Assembly (NCBI GenBank): GCA_008638375.1
Contig: CM018032.1
Span: forward strand, 38,999,355-39,063,354
Length of the DNA stretch: 64,000 nucleotides
DNA from: Nyssa sinensis
Lineage: Eukaryota; Streptophyta; Magnoliopsida; Cornales; Nyssaceae
Reading direction: 5' to 3'
This document shows, piece after piece, positions 36,040 to 48,149 of the stretch. The notes under the pieces are model-generated. The model was given only the letters and a program-made list of their open reading frames with translations, was not told the DNA's origin and ran no database searches. The position numbers and the translations under genes were made by a program. How positions within the stretch are numbered: the stretch's first letter is position 1; each line of letters begins with the position of its first letter.

Positions 36040-37585
36040 CTAGCTAAATATCGAATCATGAACCGCCTTTATTGCCAAAAAGTAGACTCATAAACCTCTC
36101 CAACGATGTATGGTGTGCAATATAGAACCTTCGGAGTGAAATCAAGTTTCACTATAAATTTAGCTTTCCAAGAGTGTCTCTATTTGAGATAACTCAAACA
36201 CATTTTAGTAAAACGACAATATCTCCTTCCACAAGAGTCAAAATCACAAACCACTTTTTTAGCTAAAAAGTAGACTTGTAAACCTTTCCAATGATGTATG
36301 ATTTTCAGCATGGAACCTTAGGATTTAAATCAGGTTTCACTATAAAATGAGCTTTCCAAGAATACCTTTGTCTGAGACAGCTCAATATGTTTTAGTAAAA
36401 CGACAATATCTCCTTCCACAAAAGTCGAAATCACGAATCGCCTTTTTTTTATGGAAAGTAGACTCGTATGCCTTTCCAACGATGTATGGTATGTTGCATG
36501 GAACCATCAGAGTGAAATCAGGTTTGACTATAAAATGAGTTTTCCAAGAGTGTTTTTGTCTGAGACAACTCAAACACATTTTAGTAAAATGGCAATATCT
36601 CCTTCCACAGGAGTCGAAATCATGAATCATTTTTTTTTTTGCTGAAAAGTAGACTCGTAAAATTTTCCAACGATGTATGACTTGTAGCAAGGAACATTCG
36701 GAGTGAAATCGGGATTCACTGTAAAGTGAGCTTTCTAAGAATGTCTCTGTCCGAGACAACTCAAACACGTTTTAGTAAAATAACAATATCTCCTTCTACA
36801 GGAGTTGAAATCATGAATCGCATATTTTTCTAGAAAGTATACTCGTAGACCTTTCCAACGCTACATGGCATGCAGCATGTATAACCTTCGGAGTGAAATT
36901 AGGTTTCATTATAAATGACCTTCCAAGAATGTTTTTGTCCGAGATAGCTCAAACATGTTTTAGTAAAACGACAATATCTTCTTCCACATGAGTCGAAATC
37001 ACGAACCGCCTTTTTTTTTAGAAATTAAACTCATAGACCTTTGTAACAATGTATGGCATGCATCATGAAACCTTCGGAATGAAATCAGGTTTCACTATAA
37101 AGTGACATTTCCAAGAACATCTCTGTTTGAGACAGCTTAAACACACTTTAGTAAAGCGACAACATCTTCTTCCACAGGAGTCGAAATCACGAACCATCTT
37201 TTTTGCTGGAAACTAGACTCATAGACCTTTCCAATGATGTATGGCGTACAATATGGAACCTTCGAAGTGAAATCAGGTTTCATTGTAAAGTGACATTTCC
37301 AAGAATGTCTATGTCTGAGACAACTCAAACACGTTTTAGTGAAATGGCAATATCTCCTTTCACATGAGTCAAAATTATGAACTATTTTTTTGGCAGGAAA
37401 GTAGACTTGTAGACCTTTTCAATGATATATGGTGTGCAACCTAGAACCTTCGGAGTGAAATCAGGTTTCACTATAAAGTGACTGCAAAAATGCAATCTAC
37501 ACGTGTAGTTGCAGGCTGCTAGAACACTTTTTTAGTAAATCAAAAATATCTTCCTCCACCGATGTTGAAATCATGCACCATATTT
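36040..37585. repeat. ~188-bp satellite-like tandem array, about eight units
   Basis: The anchor ATCTCC/ATCTTC (in AATATCTCCTTCCACA) falls at 36221, 36408, 36597, 36788, 36976, 37164, 37352 and 37548, giving periods of 187, 189, 191, 188, 188, 188 and 196. Each unit contains CCAACGATGTATGG, CCTTCGGAGTGAAATC, AGGTTTCACTATAAA and TTTTAGTAAAACGACAATAT with scattered substitutions. The minus strand is open across some unit joins (36382-36768), but spacing does not preserve frame throughout. The last unit carries an extra ~8 bp and is diverged. Confidence 0.9.
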
Positions 37586-38259
37586 TGTGTGTGTAAAAGT
37601 GACAATCTTCTCCAATTAACATTCAACATCTATATTCTCTTAATGTTGTCATCATCTAGTTGTCAACATCCAAAATGTTGCCATTTTTTGATACAATCTC
37701 TTGTTGTTGCCCATTGTTCAACGTTAAAACAATTCAAGTTCAATATTTAACCGTTCAATCTTAAATGAACACCAATTCAACTATTTTCTTTACAACGTCA
37801 TCCACAATCAGAAAAAACCAATTTGAATTAAATTTTCAAGAAAATGAGAATATAGATATGCATAATTGTATATAGAGGGTTAGGGCAAATATCTATGAAA
37901 AAGGTCGAGAGAAACGATAGATGGGGAGTCTAACATGTAATCACATGTAAATTAAAGATAATGACAAAGATTTAGAAAGAAACAATGATAGCTATAAACT
38001 TGGATTGCTCGCAAAGAAGATTGTAGTTGCGACGGCGGGATGTGATGACAGCTTAATCGCGATTTGGGAAAAAACACAAAAGGAAAAACTCAGGGAAAAT
38101 TTGTTAATAAGAAAAAAATAACGATGCCAGATCAGCCACAGTGGACTTGAGCTTAGTCAATTTTAAAGTTGAGGGACTTTTGGGGATAAAAAATTCTTCG
38201 TTGGACTTTAGTCTCTAAACACTTGTTTTTAGGGAGCTTCTATTAATTAATTCTAAAAA
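37586..38259. other. Non-coding stretch between satellite array and right inverted repeat
   Basis: No gene seen. Near 38229-38245 the motif AGGGAGCTTCTATT resembles GAGGGAGCGTCTACT at the outer right edge (38629-38645), so the right arm may contain a partial duplication of the terminus. Confidence 0.4.
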
Positions 38260-38992
38260 AAACCATGATTTTTTCTTTTTACAGAATTTTCTTTGCAATA
38301 TGGATCTTGTTTGATAGCTCTTGATTTTTAAAGTTTAAATATACAATTTTTATAAAAAAAAAAAAAAAAACAGACTTATATATTGTAAATTATTTAATTT
38401 TGAAGTTTCAAAAATAAGGAGTGATGACATGACAAATTTTGCACATGCTTGATGAAAAGAAGCGTGGATCGAAAAGAAGTTCTTTGTTTTTGTAAGTGGG
38501 AAAGTGTGAGGTAATTTTATCATTAAAAATAAAATGATGGTACCACTTCGTCACTATTAAACTTAGGACCACAAATTTAAAAATTCAAAAATATTTTTTC
38601 TTGAATCTTAACCTCTCGATAATTATTTTTGAGGGAGCGTCTACTGAAACATAATAAATAGAAAGAAACAAAATGGAAGAAGCTATTTTTAAATGGGACT
38701 GTCATGTGGAGGGTCTCGTCCTGAACCCGGCCCGTAACATTCCAACCCGTAAAATAGTAGATTCGGAAGCATGCCCTTCCCCTGCACTTGCACTATCATA
38801 CATTTCAAGTATCATTGATAAAATGCTTCCCACCTGCACCTCCTGTTTAATATTTGATTTTTATAAATATGATTTGGAGCAATCATCACCGAATCAATTA
38901 ACATCCAAGCATTACCTTTTATTTTTATTTTTTAATTTCTATACTCTTCTAAATTATTAGCAAGCCTCTCACGTTAACATAACTTTTTTTTT

Positions 38993-39220
38993 TTTTTTTT
39001 TTGGAGAATTAAAGTATAAAATTGATATCCTGTAACATACTTGATGCTCTTTTTTTATTTTTCTTAAATTATTTTCATAATTATTAGTTTTATATTTAGT
39101 AGTTTATTTTTTTGGAGAATTAAAGTATAAAATTGATATCCTGTAATATACTTGATGCTCTTTTTTTTTTATTTTTCTTAAATTATTTTCATAATTGTTA
39201 GTTTTATATTTAGTAGTTTA
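38993..39220. repeat. 111-bp near-identical tandem duplication
   Basis: GGAGAATTAAAGTATAAAAT starts at 39003 and at 39114. The units differ by only a few substitutions and a T-run length change, so this is a recent event in otherwise unstructured AT-rich DNA. Confidence 0.9.
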
Positions 39221-39699
39221 TTTTTTATTATTTATTAGATTATTAAATTATTAGCATAGTAATTAATTTACATAAGTTTGTTTATTTTTATATAATTAAT
39301 ATACATAAATTTTATGTTTTGTTTAAATTCTTTTTTTAAGTTGTAATATATTATTGGTTATTTTGTTATATTTGTTTGTTTGTTTAATTTATATTAGTTG
39401 ATAACTTAATATACATAATTCTTTATTCCAAAAGTGTTAAATAATAATAGTAGATATTATGTTAGTTGATAATTTTTTTTTGATTGAAAATAAATATAGA
39501 ATAATAATAATTAACAACACAATGAATAATAAACACCAACATTATATCAAAAAATAAATTCAATTACAAATCAAATTTTTTGGTGGCTTTATCTAGGTTA
39601 TTTTAATTACTGTACTGCTTACCCTTTCTCGATCAAACCTTACATAGTTCTTTATATTTACATTATAAAGTGAATTTATTTATTATAATGAATACATTT

Positions 39700-40858
39700 A
39701 TACTGACCCTACATCTAAGTTTGAAAAAGTTTCAGCTATATCATCTATTCGATTTTGATACTATTATTGAGATCAGAAGTGTTGGTAGATCATGAGTCAT
39801 GATGGAAAGTACAATAAAATTTCTTGCCTATCAAAATCTTTTAACTTGTGAGGAGTTAGAAAACTAACATAATCACTTTTTAAATATCTAGTTAATTACA
39901 AGCTGGAAGAAGAAGAAGAGGATGAACCTGAAATGGTCAATTTTCTCCAGGATATGACCAAGCCTAATTTTTACTCACAATATTTAAATTAAGAATAGGA
40001 AGGAGAATTTCATCTTTCATTATTACTATATTTTATTACATATTTACTAAATGCATCATTTAATAAATTTTTATATCATTTTTGCTAACTTTTAGTTGAC
40101 AATTTAAAATTTCAAATATCCCTTCTATTAAAAGTTTTACACCATTAATGTTATTTTAGGATCCATTATTGTAGCTAAATTATACATTGAGAAAAATATT
40201 TTCCAATATTTTTAAAATTTATCTTTTAGTACTGCACAAATATCTTTAAATAAATCACTATCCTTATGTCATGAAAAAGTATTAGAAATGTTATATAATT
40301 CACCAAGAAGAAGATAAGAAGTGAAATAATAAACACCTGAACAAGTATCAGTCGCAGTATAAAATATATCTCAAAATGATTTAAATGTAAAAAGTACAGT
40401 CCCATCTAAAATAGTAAAATACTATTCACTCATTTTTTATTGTAATAATCAGTAATTACTTGTTGATATTTGTCACAAGACTCTAACATAAGATATGTAA
40501 AAATTCAACAACTGTTAATATCAGTTTTTAATTTTCTAATTTTTAATCTATAATTTATACATAAGTTTCTAAATTCACTTCACCTATTAGGAGATAAAAT
40601 TTTAAATTAATTGCATCCCTAATTGTTACTATTTGAGTATTAATTAACTGCGTGTCATCTTAAACTGTTAAATTAATTATATAACAAACACATCTATCAT
40701 AAAAAAAAGTACCACCAAATGATGGACGCAATGCACATGTTTAAACATATCACTACAAGTAGTATTAACTGTAGCATTATCAAAAGCAACACTAAAACCA
40801 TTTTCATGCAATCCATATTCTCTAAATACGATCCTAGTAGTATTACATATCTTAGTAG
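39700..40858 (-). pseudogene. hAT-family transposase remnant (BED/RICESLEEPER type)
   Basis: Minus-strand fragments in several frames match the hAT order. IVFREYGLHENGFSVAFDNA and FKHVHCVHHLVV lie at about 40690-40850, where the family has a D-N-A motif and HxRCxxH. Then come YTATDTCSGVYYFTSYLL (about 40290-40367, the FYNAT...SGT..PTSN block), KYWKIFFSMYNLATIMDPKI (about 40150-40220) and ELDRYL-like sequence near 39910. Many stops and frameshifts are present. The upstream half is missing because a copia LTR begins at 40859. No hAT terminal repeats were identified. Confidence 0.6.
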
Positions 40859-42232
40859 TGTTGCTCAAATTTATACCCAATAGGGGGGTGATTTGGATAT
40901 TTAGCAAATATTGACTACTTTTACAAACTTTAAAGAATAATGCAAGTAAAGCACAAAGCAAGTAAAGAGCAGGGAAGAGAGAACAAACACAACGATTTTA
41001 CGAGGTTCAAAAAAATTCCTACATCCTTGACTCAAGCTCCCCACTTGAGTTTTTTCACTATATGAACTCCTTCACAGGTGGAGATCAAACCTTTACAATG
41101 AAGAGCTCCCTACTTTTTTTTTCTAGCAGAGTCCTATTTTTCCTTACAAGGGTAGCATATACCTGTAAATCTCAATGCAATATGAAAATATAAAGTTGAT
41201 ACCAATAGATATTCTCTTATAAAGCTGATTGATGCAATAAATGCCCACTCTTTAATGATTGATCAAGATAAGCTCTGGGTATTTAAAATGAAGAGAACTT
41301 TTCGATCTAGATTTTTCAATAAATGAGACCTAAAATCAAATAATGGACCAAGAAGGTAAAACATGTAAGTTGTTAGCAATAAATGTTGTAAAGAACCTCT
41401 AGTTATAGGTCTTTGAAAAGATATAGCTATTAGATTAAAAAATTAGTCATTACCCCTTTTTTGATATGTTCAAATTTTGAATTTAAGATTATTAGATCGA
41501 CAAAATCACTTAACTGGATCACAATCCAATTGATTGGTTAGCTTAACTGATTTGTTTAGGGGTTTGTGGTTCTTTTTGTTCAAAACAATTAGTCGACTGG
41601 TCTAGAGAATTAGTCGACTGATTTTTCAGTACACAAAATTCCTTTTTGAGAATTTGTTAACTAGTTTTATCAAATGGTCGACTGGTTTTGACAATGAGTT
41701 CAATTTATGTACAAAATAGTTAATCAGTCGACTGATTTACGTAGTATGAAAACTAGGCGTAAGAATCTGTCAACTGGTTATTAGAACTGGTCGACTGGTT
41801 TAACAGAATAAACTTATTTACCTATTTTTCATCAATGATTCGTTTTTCAAATAACTTGACTTTTCAATACTTAAGATATGTCAATATAGTGTTTTGAAAA
41901 ATCATTTTGTTGTTGGTTTTAATTTATCACTCAAATATTTTAGAACTTATGTATAGGATCATTCAAACATAGTTCACTCAAAAATCCAAAATAATAAAAA
42001 CTAAGTATTCTCTTGATTTCTTGGGTTTGAGTGTATCTCCTTGACTGAGTTTAGCCTTGAAGCTTGTGATTGAGTAGATTTCTTCATTTGATTAACTTTT
42101 TCATTTCTTACTCAATCATTTTCTTTGACCTTTTTGTATTGTCACTAAATAAAACATTAGTCATCATTGTCAATGCCTTATGATTATCAAAAGTATTGAG
42201 ATGTCCTTGGTTAAAAATCTTTAGAGCTAAAA
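40859..42232 (-). repeat. 3' LTR of the SIRE-like copia derivative
   Basis: Ends on the minus strand with GGGTATAAATTTGAGCAACA (40859). The start near 42232 is set by alignment with the LTR at 54316, since the usual TG is degraded. Repeated (A/G)GTCGACTGRTT motifs occur at 41590-41800. Confidence 0.7.
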
Positions 42233-42914
42233 ATCTTTCATTTTTTTTATGATGACAAACCATTGATATTTTAAATGCAAATGAAGAAACATAGAAATTT
42301 GATAGGCTTGTTAGATCATTTGCTTCTTGAATGGCAGTCACTTTGGCTTCTCACTTTCTTGGTAGAAACTTAAGGATTTTTCTCACCATTTCAACATTAG
42401 TATAGTTCTTGGCAAGACCCTTCAAAGAGTTAATAATATTAGTAAAACGAGTAAACGTTTCAGGAATAGACTCATTAGCATTTACTTTAAATAGTTCATA
42501 GTTATGAACTAACATGCTAGTTTTTTATTCTTTAACTTGATTGATACCTTTATAGGTAACTTCAAATTTATCTCATATCTCCTTTGCGAATTCGAAAGTG
42601 GAGATTCTGTTAAATTCGTTTGCGTGTAAGGCATAATATAGATTTCTCATGGCTTTAGCATTTACTTAAATGAGCTTGAGATCATTCCCATCCCACTCTT
42701 ATTCTCCTTTAGCTACTTTGGTGGTGCTAGTAGAACTTTCGGCATTCATAGGAACATGAGCCCTATTTATAATGACCTTCTATATCTCATAGTTTAAGGC
42801 TTGAATATAGATCTTCATTTTAGTCTTCCAATAACTGTAGTTTTGGCCACTCAATAATAGAGGTCTATTTATCAATTGCTCTTCAGCAAAGACAGTGTCT
42901 ACAATATATGCCAT
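42233..42914 (-). pseudogene. SIRE-like copia Gag fused to the element's 3' tail
   Basis: The ATG at 42914 opens MAYIVDTVFAEEQLINRPLL. The copia Gag (UBN2) region follows in one frame: SGQNYSYWKTKMKIYIQAL, MRNLYYALHANEFNRIST, MLVHNYELFK, FTRFTNIINSLKGLAKNYTN and EAKVTAIQEAND. At least six in-frame stops occur, several where the family has Trp, Glu or Lys. At about 42311 Gag passes directly into the 3' untranslated tail (TATCAAATTT...TCATCATAAAAAAAATG) and polypurine tract at 42233-42248. That sequence matches the tail of the element at 54240-54315. The deletion removed the rest of gag and all of pol. Confidence 0.75.
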
Positions 42915-42971
42915 GTCTTTTCTCTTAGAGTATTGACTCTATTTTGCAAAAGACGAGACTTTGATACTTCT

Positions 42972-43930
42972 TGTTGCCCAAATATTTACCCTAGAGAGGG
43001 GTGAATAGGGTATTTTGTAAATATTGACAACTTTACAAACTTTAAAAATGAATGCAATAAATAAACAAGTATGCAAATGAGTAGCGAGAAAGAGAGAGTA
43101 AACACATCAATTTTTACGAGGTTCGAAAAATTTCCTACATCCTTGACTTAAGCATCCACACTTGAGTTTTTCTATTATCTTGATCTCCTTGTAGATGAAG
43201 GTCAAACCTCTATAACAAGAGCTCGTAATTCTTTGCTTAGCAAAATATCATCTTTTACCTCACAAGGATAACACCTACCCTCACTGCAATGAGAAGATAC
43301 AAAAAAATTTTGTCACCAAGCACTTTCTTCAAAAGAAGATTAGTTCAATAAATACTCACTCTCTATAGATTGATTAAGTGTAAGCTCGGAGTATTTAAGA
43401 TGAATAGAACTTTTAAATCTAGGTTTTCAATGAATATATTTAAAATCAGTAATAGATATGTAGAAGTGTAAGCTTGTAAAGAGATAACAATAAATGCTTT
43501 AGAGAACCTCCATTTATAACCCTCAAAAGAATATGGTCGTTGAATTTCAAAAAAGAATCGTTCCTCATTTTCTCATTTGTTCAAAATTTTAATTTTCGAT
43601 TGTCAGATTGACAAAATTAGTCGACAGAAATCACCAATCAATCGATTAGATCAAGATCCAGTTGACTGATTAGCTCAACTTATTTGTTAAGAGGCTTTGA
43701 AGTTCATGTGTTCAAAAACAATTAATTGACTAGCTCTTAGAGGCAATCGACTAGTCCTGATGTACACCGTTTTGCCCTATAAAAGTTAGTTGATTGAATC
43801 TTCCTTTAGATCGATTATTTTGGACAATGAGTTCAAGCTATGTACTTGAAATGGTCATTTAGCCGATCAGTTTTTGTAACTGGTCGACTGGTTTTGATAG
43901 AAAAGACCTTCTTGCTTATTTTTTATAGTA
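42972..43930 (-). repeat. Partial 5' LTR of the SIRE-like copia derivative
   Basis: The minus-strand end GGGCAACA is at 42972, followed by AGAAGTATCAAAG, a decayed form of the usual TGGTATCAGAG primer site. Similarity to the 3' LTR ends near 43930, so the U3 end is missing. Confidence 0.65.
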
Positions 43931-43944
43931 TTCTATTTTTAAAA

Positions 43945-44070
43945 TCTTTTAATCTACCCTATAGTTTAACCCCTATTTGCTTGTATCTACCCTTTAATTT
44001 ATAGGTACGTGCATTTAACACTCTAAGGATGCGTGTATCTACCCTATAGTTTAACCCCTATTTGCTTTTA
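43945..44070. repeat. 84-bp spaced direct repeat
   Basis: TCTACCCTATAGTTTAACCC followed by CTATTTGCTT occurs at about 43952 and again at about 44036. A partial copy (TCTACCCTTTAATTTATAGG) lies between them. Confidence 0.75.
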
Positions 44071-47000
44071 CTACACTTGTAATATAGTGAGCCAAATGCT
44101 CACATAAAAAGGTCATGTGGTGATTGAGTCACATGCCCATTGAGAAAAGTACTATTTGTGCTATATAGTTATGTGGCTTTATTTTTTATATTGTCCATAC
44201 TATTTGTTGGTATGAATGTAGGATGCAAACCCAATTGGCTTGGTTTCTAAGCATTCATTAATTAGTTACTATAAGAAAATTAAAGAATCTTTTAGCATAA
44301 TATATATTCTGGTCAATGTTGTATGCATGTGAAGCAACTTCTGATGGGTTGGGTTGGAACTCTACCAGTCCACTCCTACAAGCCTTAATGTTGAAGAAAA
44401 AAAATTAGTGGTTCATGATTTCAAACAGCTAAACCATTATATTGTCTTCCCAGCGCACATCAAATTATTTATTATCATTGGGCTCTCAATTTCAAATGTC
44501 ATATCAGTTTTAGAATTTAAAACACCAAACCTTAAGAAATAATATTTTCAGTTACTTTCAAAACCTCAGAGGCCATCCCAAACCTTGCTCTCAGAAAAGG
44601 GTGTCTGAGCCTGAGGGCTGAGGCCGCACCTCAACCCTCAATTTAACAAATTCAACCTTTGAGATAAAAACAGTTAGATGATCAGGACCTATAAACCACT
44701 ATTAACTAACAGTGATATTTTTTGTAGAATACAACATGGATGGGGCTAAAAATTAATGCCAATTTGTTTAGTCAAATGTGTCTTCGGCTATTTAGATATT
44801 TCACAATTCCTGGTCATTGATGTAATGGGAAAAGCTATATTTTGAGGGACAGAACTAGAAGAACATGTAAAGTTGTACTGTGATACATTAACAGTTATGT
44901 ATCAACTTACGAAAGTCCAAAGAAATGGGTAAACATAGGTTAGATACTCTAGAAATGGTGAACGAAATAGGTAAAGTTCCTCAATAATATTTGTGACAAG
45001 CCTCTGTTATTTAACCTAGATAAAAACTTGTTCACTAGAGCTCCAATGTCATGGCAAATTAAGGACCCTTTTCAGACATTAATTAGATATTTAAATTTCG
45101 AAACAGTGTACATAACGTTTGAGACTTGTTTTTACCTTGGAAGGGAAGCATTAACGCGAAGCGAAAACAATTAAAGAAAAAAAAAAGGAAAGGCCCAAAA
45201 GACGTTGCCTAGCTCTTAAGGAATTGATCTGATGATAATTAACCTACCAACCAACCACTTCTCTCTTTCATACTCTACCCATCCGGCGGCAGTTTCATCC
45301 AATGATATTCTATCAATTTTGACATCAGAAGCTTTCCCTTGCCTTGCACCATATTGCTTCATTCATGATTGCAATTGACCATTTGTAGTGCTTCTTTGCC
45401 CTTCAATATTCTTTTTGGGGAGACTGTTTTAAACACTCACGAGTGGCTAAATTTTGTACATTCAAATTATTGGTGCATTTTATATGTATGGAACACACTC
45501 AAGGACAGAATTTTGTGGGAGTTGGGGTGGGCTATAGCACCCTCCAAGTTTCAAAATTTTTCTTCTATACTTTTAACCCGTATGAACCTAGCATACTACG
45601 ATTTGAACTTAACCTACCCAAGTTTTAGTCCAACCTTATTTCTAATTATTTTCTAAATTCTTGAATAGAATTTGCAAAATTTGATCCACCACAAGTTTTG
45701 GCAGAATCACATTTCTAACAAAACTTTTTTTTTCGGTTAAGTATTTCTAACAAAACTTAACCCAACATTAACCATAATCTCTTATTTTCTATTGCCATTT
45801 ATTTATTTAAGAGTTAATTAGTATAAAGTCTCTAATATAGTCATTTAATTATTGATAAATACATTTTAAGTTACAATTTGGTATAAAAGACTTATATAAT
45901 GGTTACTTATTTATACACATGTCTACGAATCCTACATGGCATTGAATTTTACATTTTTTGTTTACTAATATACATTTTTATTACTGTTTACTATTATTCT
46001 TTTGGAATGATTTGGTAGATGCGATAGTTTTGGGAAAGATTTATTCAATTTCATCCATTCTGGAATGATTTGATATTTATTTGAATTTGTATTTACTGCA
46101 TATAGAATTAATTACCCGTACGGAATGATTTTTTTTCCATTTGAATTTTGAATTTTGTTTCATTACATATAGAATTAATTTCATACAGTCATCAGTATCA
46201 TTCAATCGAGATTTGCAAAATTCACAACAACCCTTTTCATCGGCCTGTTATAGTCCAATTCATCGTTTACCGTCTTCTTCATTTAATTAGTCGACTTTCC
46301 ACTGTATTGTTTATAGAAGGTATTTTGTTTTTAGATTTTTTTGTTTTATCATTCATTAAATTAGCTTTCTGATTTTTTTTTTTTTTTGTTTTTCGTTTTC
46401 GTTTTCGTTTTTTAATCTTGTTTTTTCGTTTTCTATTTTGTTTTTAACATTTTCCTTCTCAATTTTTTTTAATGAACTCCAATTGATATCTTACATATTA
46501 TATTTTAATATTTTAACTATTCATTTTAGTTATGGCTCTTGGAGTTATGTAATTTTTCTCAGGTAGTTAAATATTTATCTTGCGTTCATATACTTAAATT
46601 TTTTCAGGTATGTAAATTTTTATCTTATTTTCATATCCTGTCGTTAATGTTTCCTATCGAGTTAGGATAAAACTTTTTTATCCTAACTCAAACTCTTGAT
46701 CACTTAAGAAAAGTAATATTTCTTTTCTCTTTTCCTATGTTAATTCTATTTGTTATCAAGTAAAAATTCACATTTTTTTAGAATAAGTATTTTTTGAGCA
46801 ATCCACGCTTTGATTTTGTTTTTTATCCTATAAAATAGGAAGCTCCTTAATTTTTGCCATTTTTTTCTTTTATTTTTAAAATCAAATTTTGGTGCATTTT
46901 TTAAGGGAATGTTCTCATATTTACGGAGACAATATTTTGGTAATCTCTATAAGGGCATTTTGGTCTAAAAATAAAGTGTGAACTTTGTTCTATAATTCTA

Positions 47001-48149
47001 TAATACTAAAATACTTGGATTAAGTAATAATTTTACACTTTTATTTGTCCTTATGACCCTTTATTTTCAAACTTGCTTGCTTTTGTTGTTAGAAGCCGAA
47101 AGCCAAAGCTATTATTTTATGTACAAGTAACAAGTCAAAGAGAATCCAGTTGTTGGCACCCCAAGCCTCTCTCATATTTTGGTTAGAAGCCTCTTTCGGT
47201 TACTTCACAGCGGCCTTTTGTATCCATGTTATACATATGGGAACTCATCCACCATTGCCATTAATTAAAAGAAATTATCCTACACATCCTCTTCAATTCT
47301 ATTTTTCAATGTATTGTGTATATATTTTATTTTAACCCCACATAATTTAATTTTCATATAGTGACAGGTTATATTAGAAATACAATTAAAAATATAAATT
47401 AGAAATATCTAGTATTACTTTAATCTTTTGGATTTATTGAGAAAAATATATCTTTTTTTTTTTTCCAAAAAATGTAGTAGTTGATTTTTCTACACTTATG
47501 CCATCAATGCTTTAAGGAAATTTCTGTAATTTTGATGTCCCAATTGGAAAATTTGTTTTATTGCAGTTTCAATCTAAGGAAATTAATCTTAACCTTCCTC
47601 GTATTATCAAAATGAAAAAAAAAAAAATTAAAACAGTTGATGGGTTTGTTTTCATTCCATCATCTCAATAACCTCACCAGCATTCTATATTTCTTTTTGT
47701 CATAAACAGAATTTATAATAATCACAAAAGTGAATATATTGATGCAAATGCATAGGAAGTTACAATTTTTTTTTTTTTTTAAGTCAGTAGAGGGAACTAA
47801 AGGAACAAACACCTACCTCCAAAATTTAGAAATTGCATATGTTGTTAGAATTTTTTTAAAATTATACAATCTCCCCAAATCTTTTATATATATATAAAAT
47901 AATTTTTGAGATAATTACACTTATTTCTCCTAGAGTTTCTAATAATTGTAGATAATACCCTTAAGGTTTATGAAATAATACTCTCTCTTTTCTACTTTTA
48001 ATATCAATAACAAATTTTTCCAGCAATCATTGATTATTAGTTGACTTAACAGAACTTAATTGTATGAAATGTCAACTTTATCCTTACAAATAATATAAAG
48101 ACAAAACTACCCTTATAACCCAATGTTAAATATAAAAATTTCATCTTCA
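44071..48149. other. Intergenic AT-rich DNA without recognised genes
   Basis: I see no gene or complete element. Minor structure: a CGTTTT microsatellite near 46393-46415, repeated GGAATGATTT motifs at 46000-46130, and poly-T runs. The short open frames here (for example at 44354, 45369 and 47150) show no family resemblance and no splice-supported extension. Confidence 0.45.

Larger units (their letters stand above)
35169..38663. mobile_element. Candidate inverted-repeat (MULE-like/foldback) element carrying satellite arrays
   Basis: The segment is bounded by an identical 18-bp direct repeat, GAAACATAATAAATAGAA, at 35169-35186 and 38646-38663. Inside it, 35187-35515 and 38260-38645 are imperfect inverted repeats. 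The best-matched core includes CATATAAGTCTG, GTCATGTCATCA and TTTTGAAACTTCAAAATTAA, with weaker similarity outwards. Between them lie a 113-bp duplication and a ~188-bp array. There is no transposase. Long terminal inverted repeats with a target duplication suggest a non-autonomous Mutator-like or foldback element. The 18-bp flank is longer than the usual 9-11-bp MULE duplication, so the class is uncertain. Confidence 0.5.
40859..43930 (-). mobile_element. SIRE-like Ty1/copia deletion derivative (LTR-gag-LTR)
   Basis: Minus-strand order: partial 5' LTR (42972-about 43930), degenerate primer site, short gag, polypurine tract and 3' LTR (40859-42232). All of pol is missing. Both LTRs end in GGGCAACA or GAGCAACA and share the TTTTACGAGGTTC and ACATCCTTGACT blocks plus several GTCGACTGGT motifs. 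The element interrupts the hAT remnant at 40858. Its outer 5' end is truncated, so no TSD can be checked. Confidence 0.75.

Noticed and set aside
38673..38960. 95-codon open frame just right of the inverted-repeat element
   Set aside because: No recognisable domain, no splice continuation and a low-complexity C-terminus; not supported as a gene.
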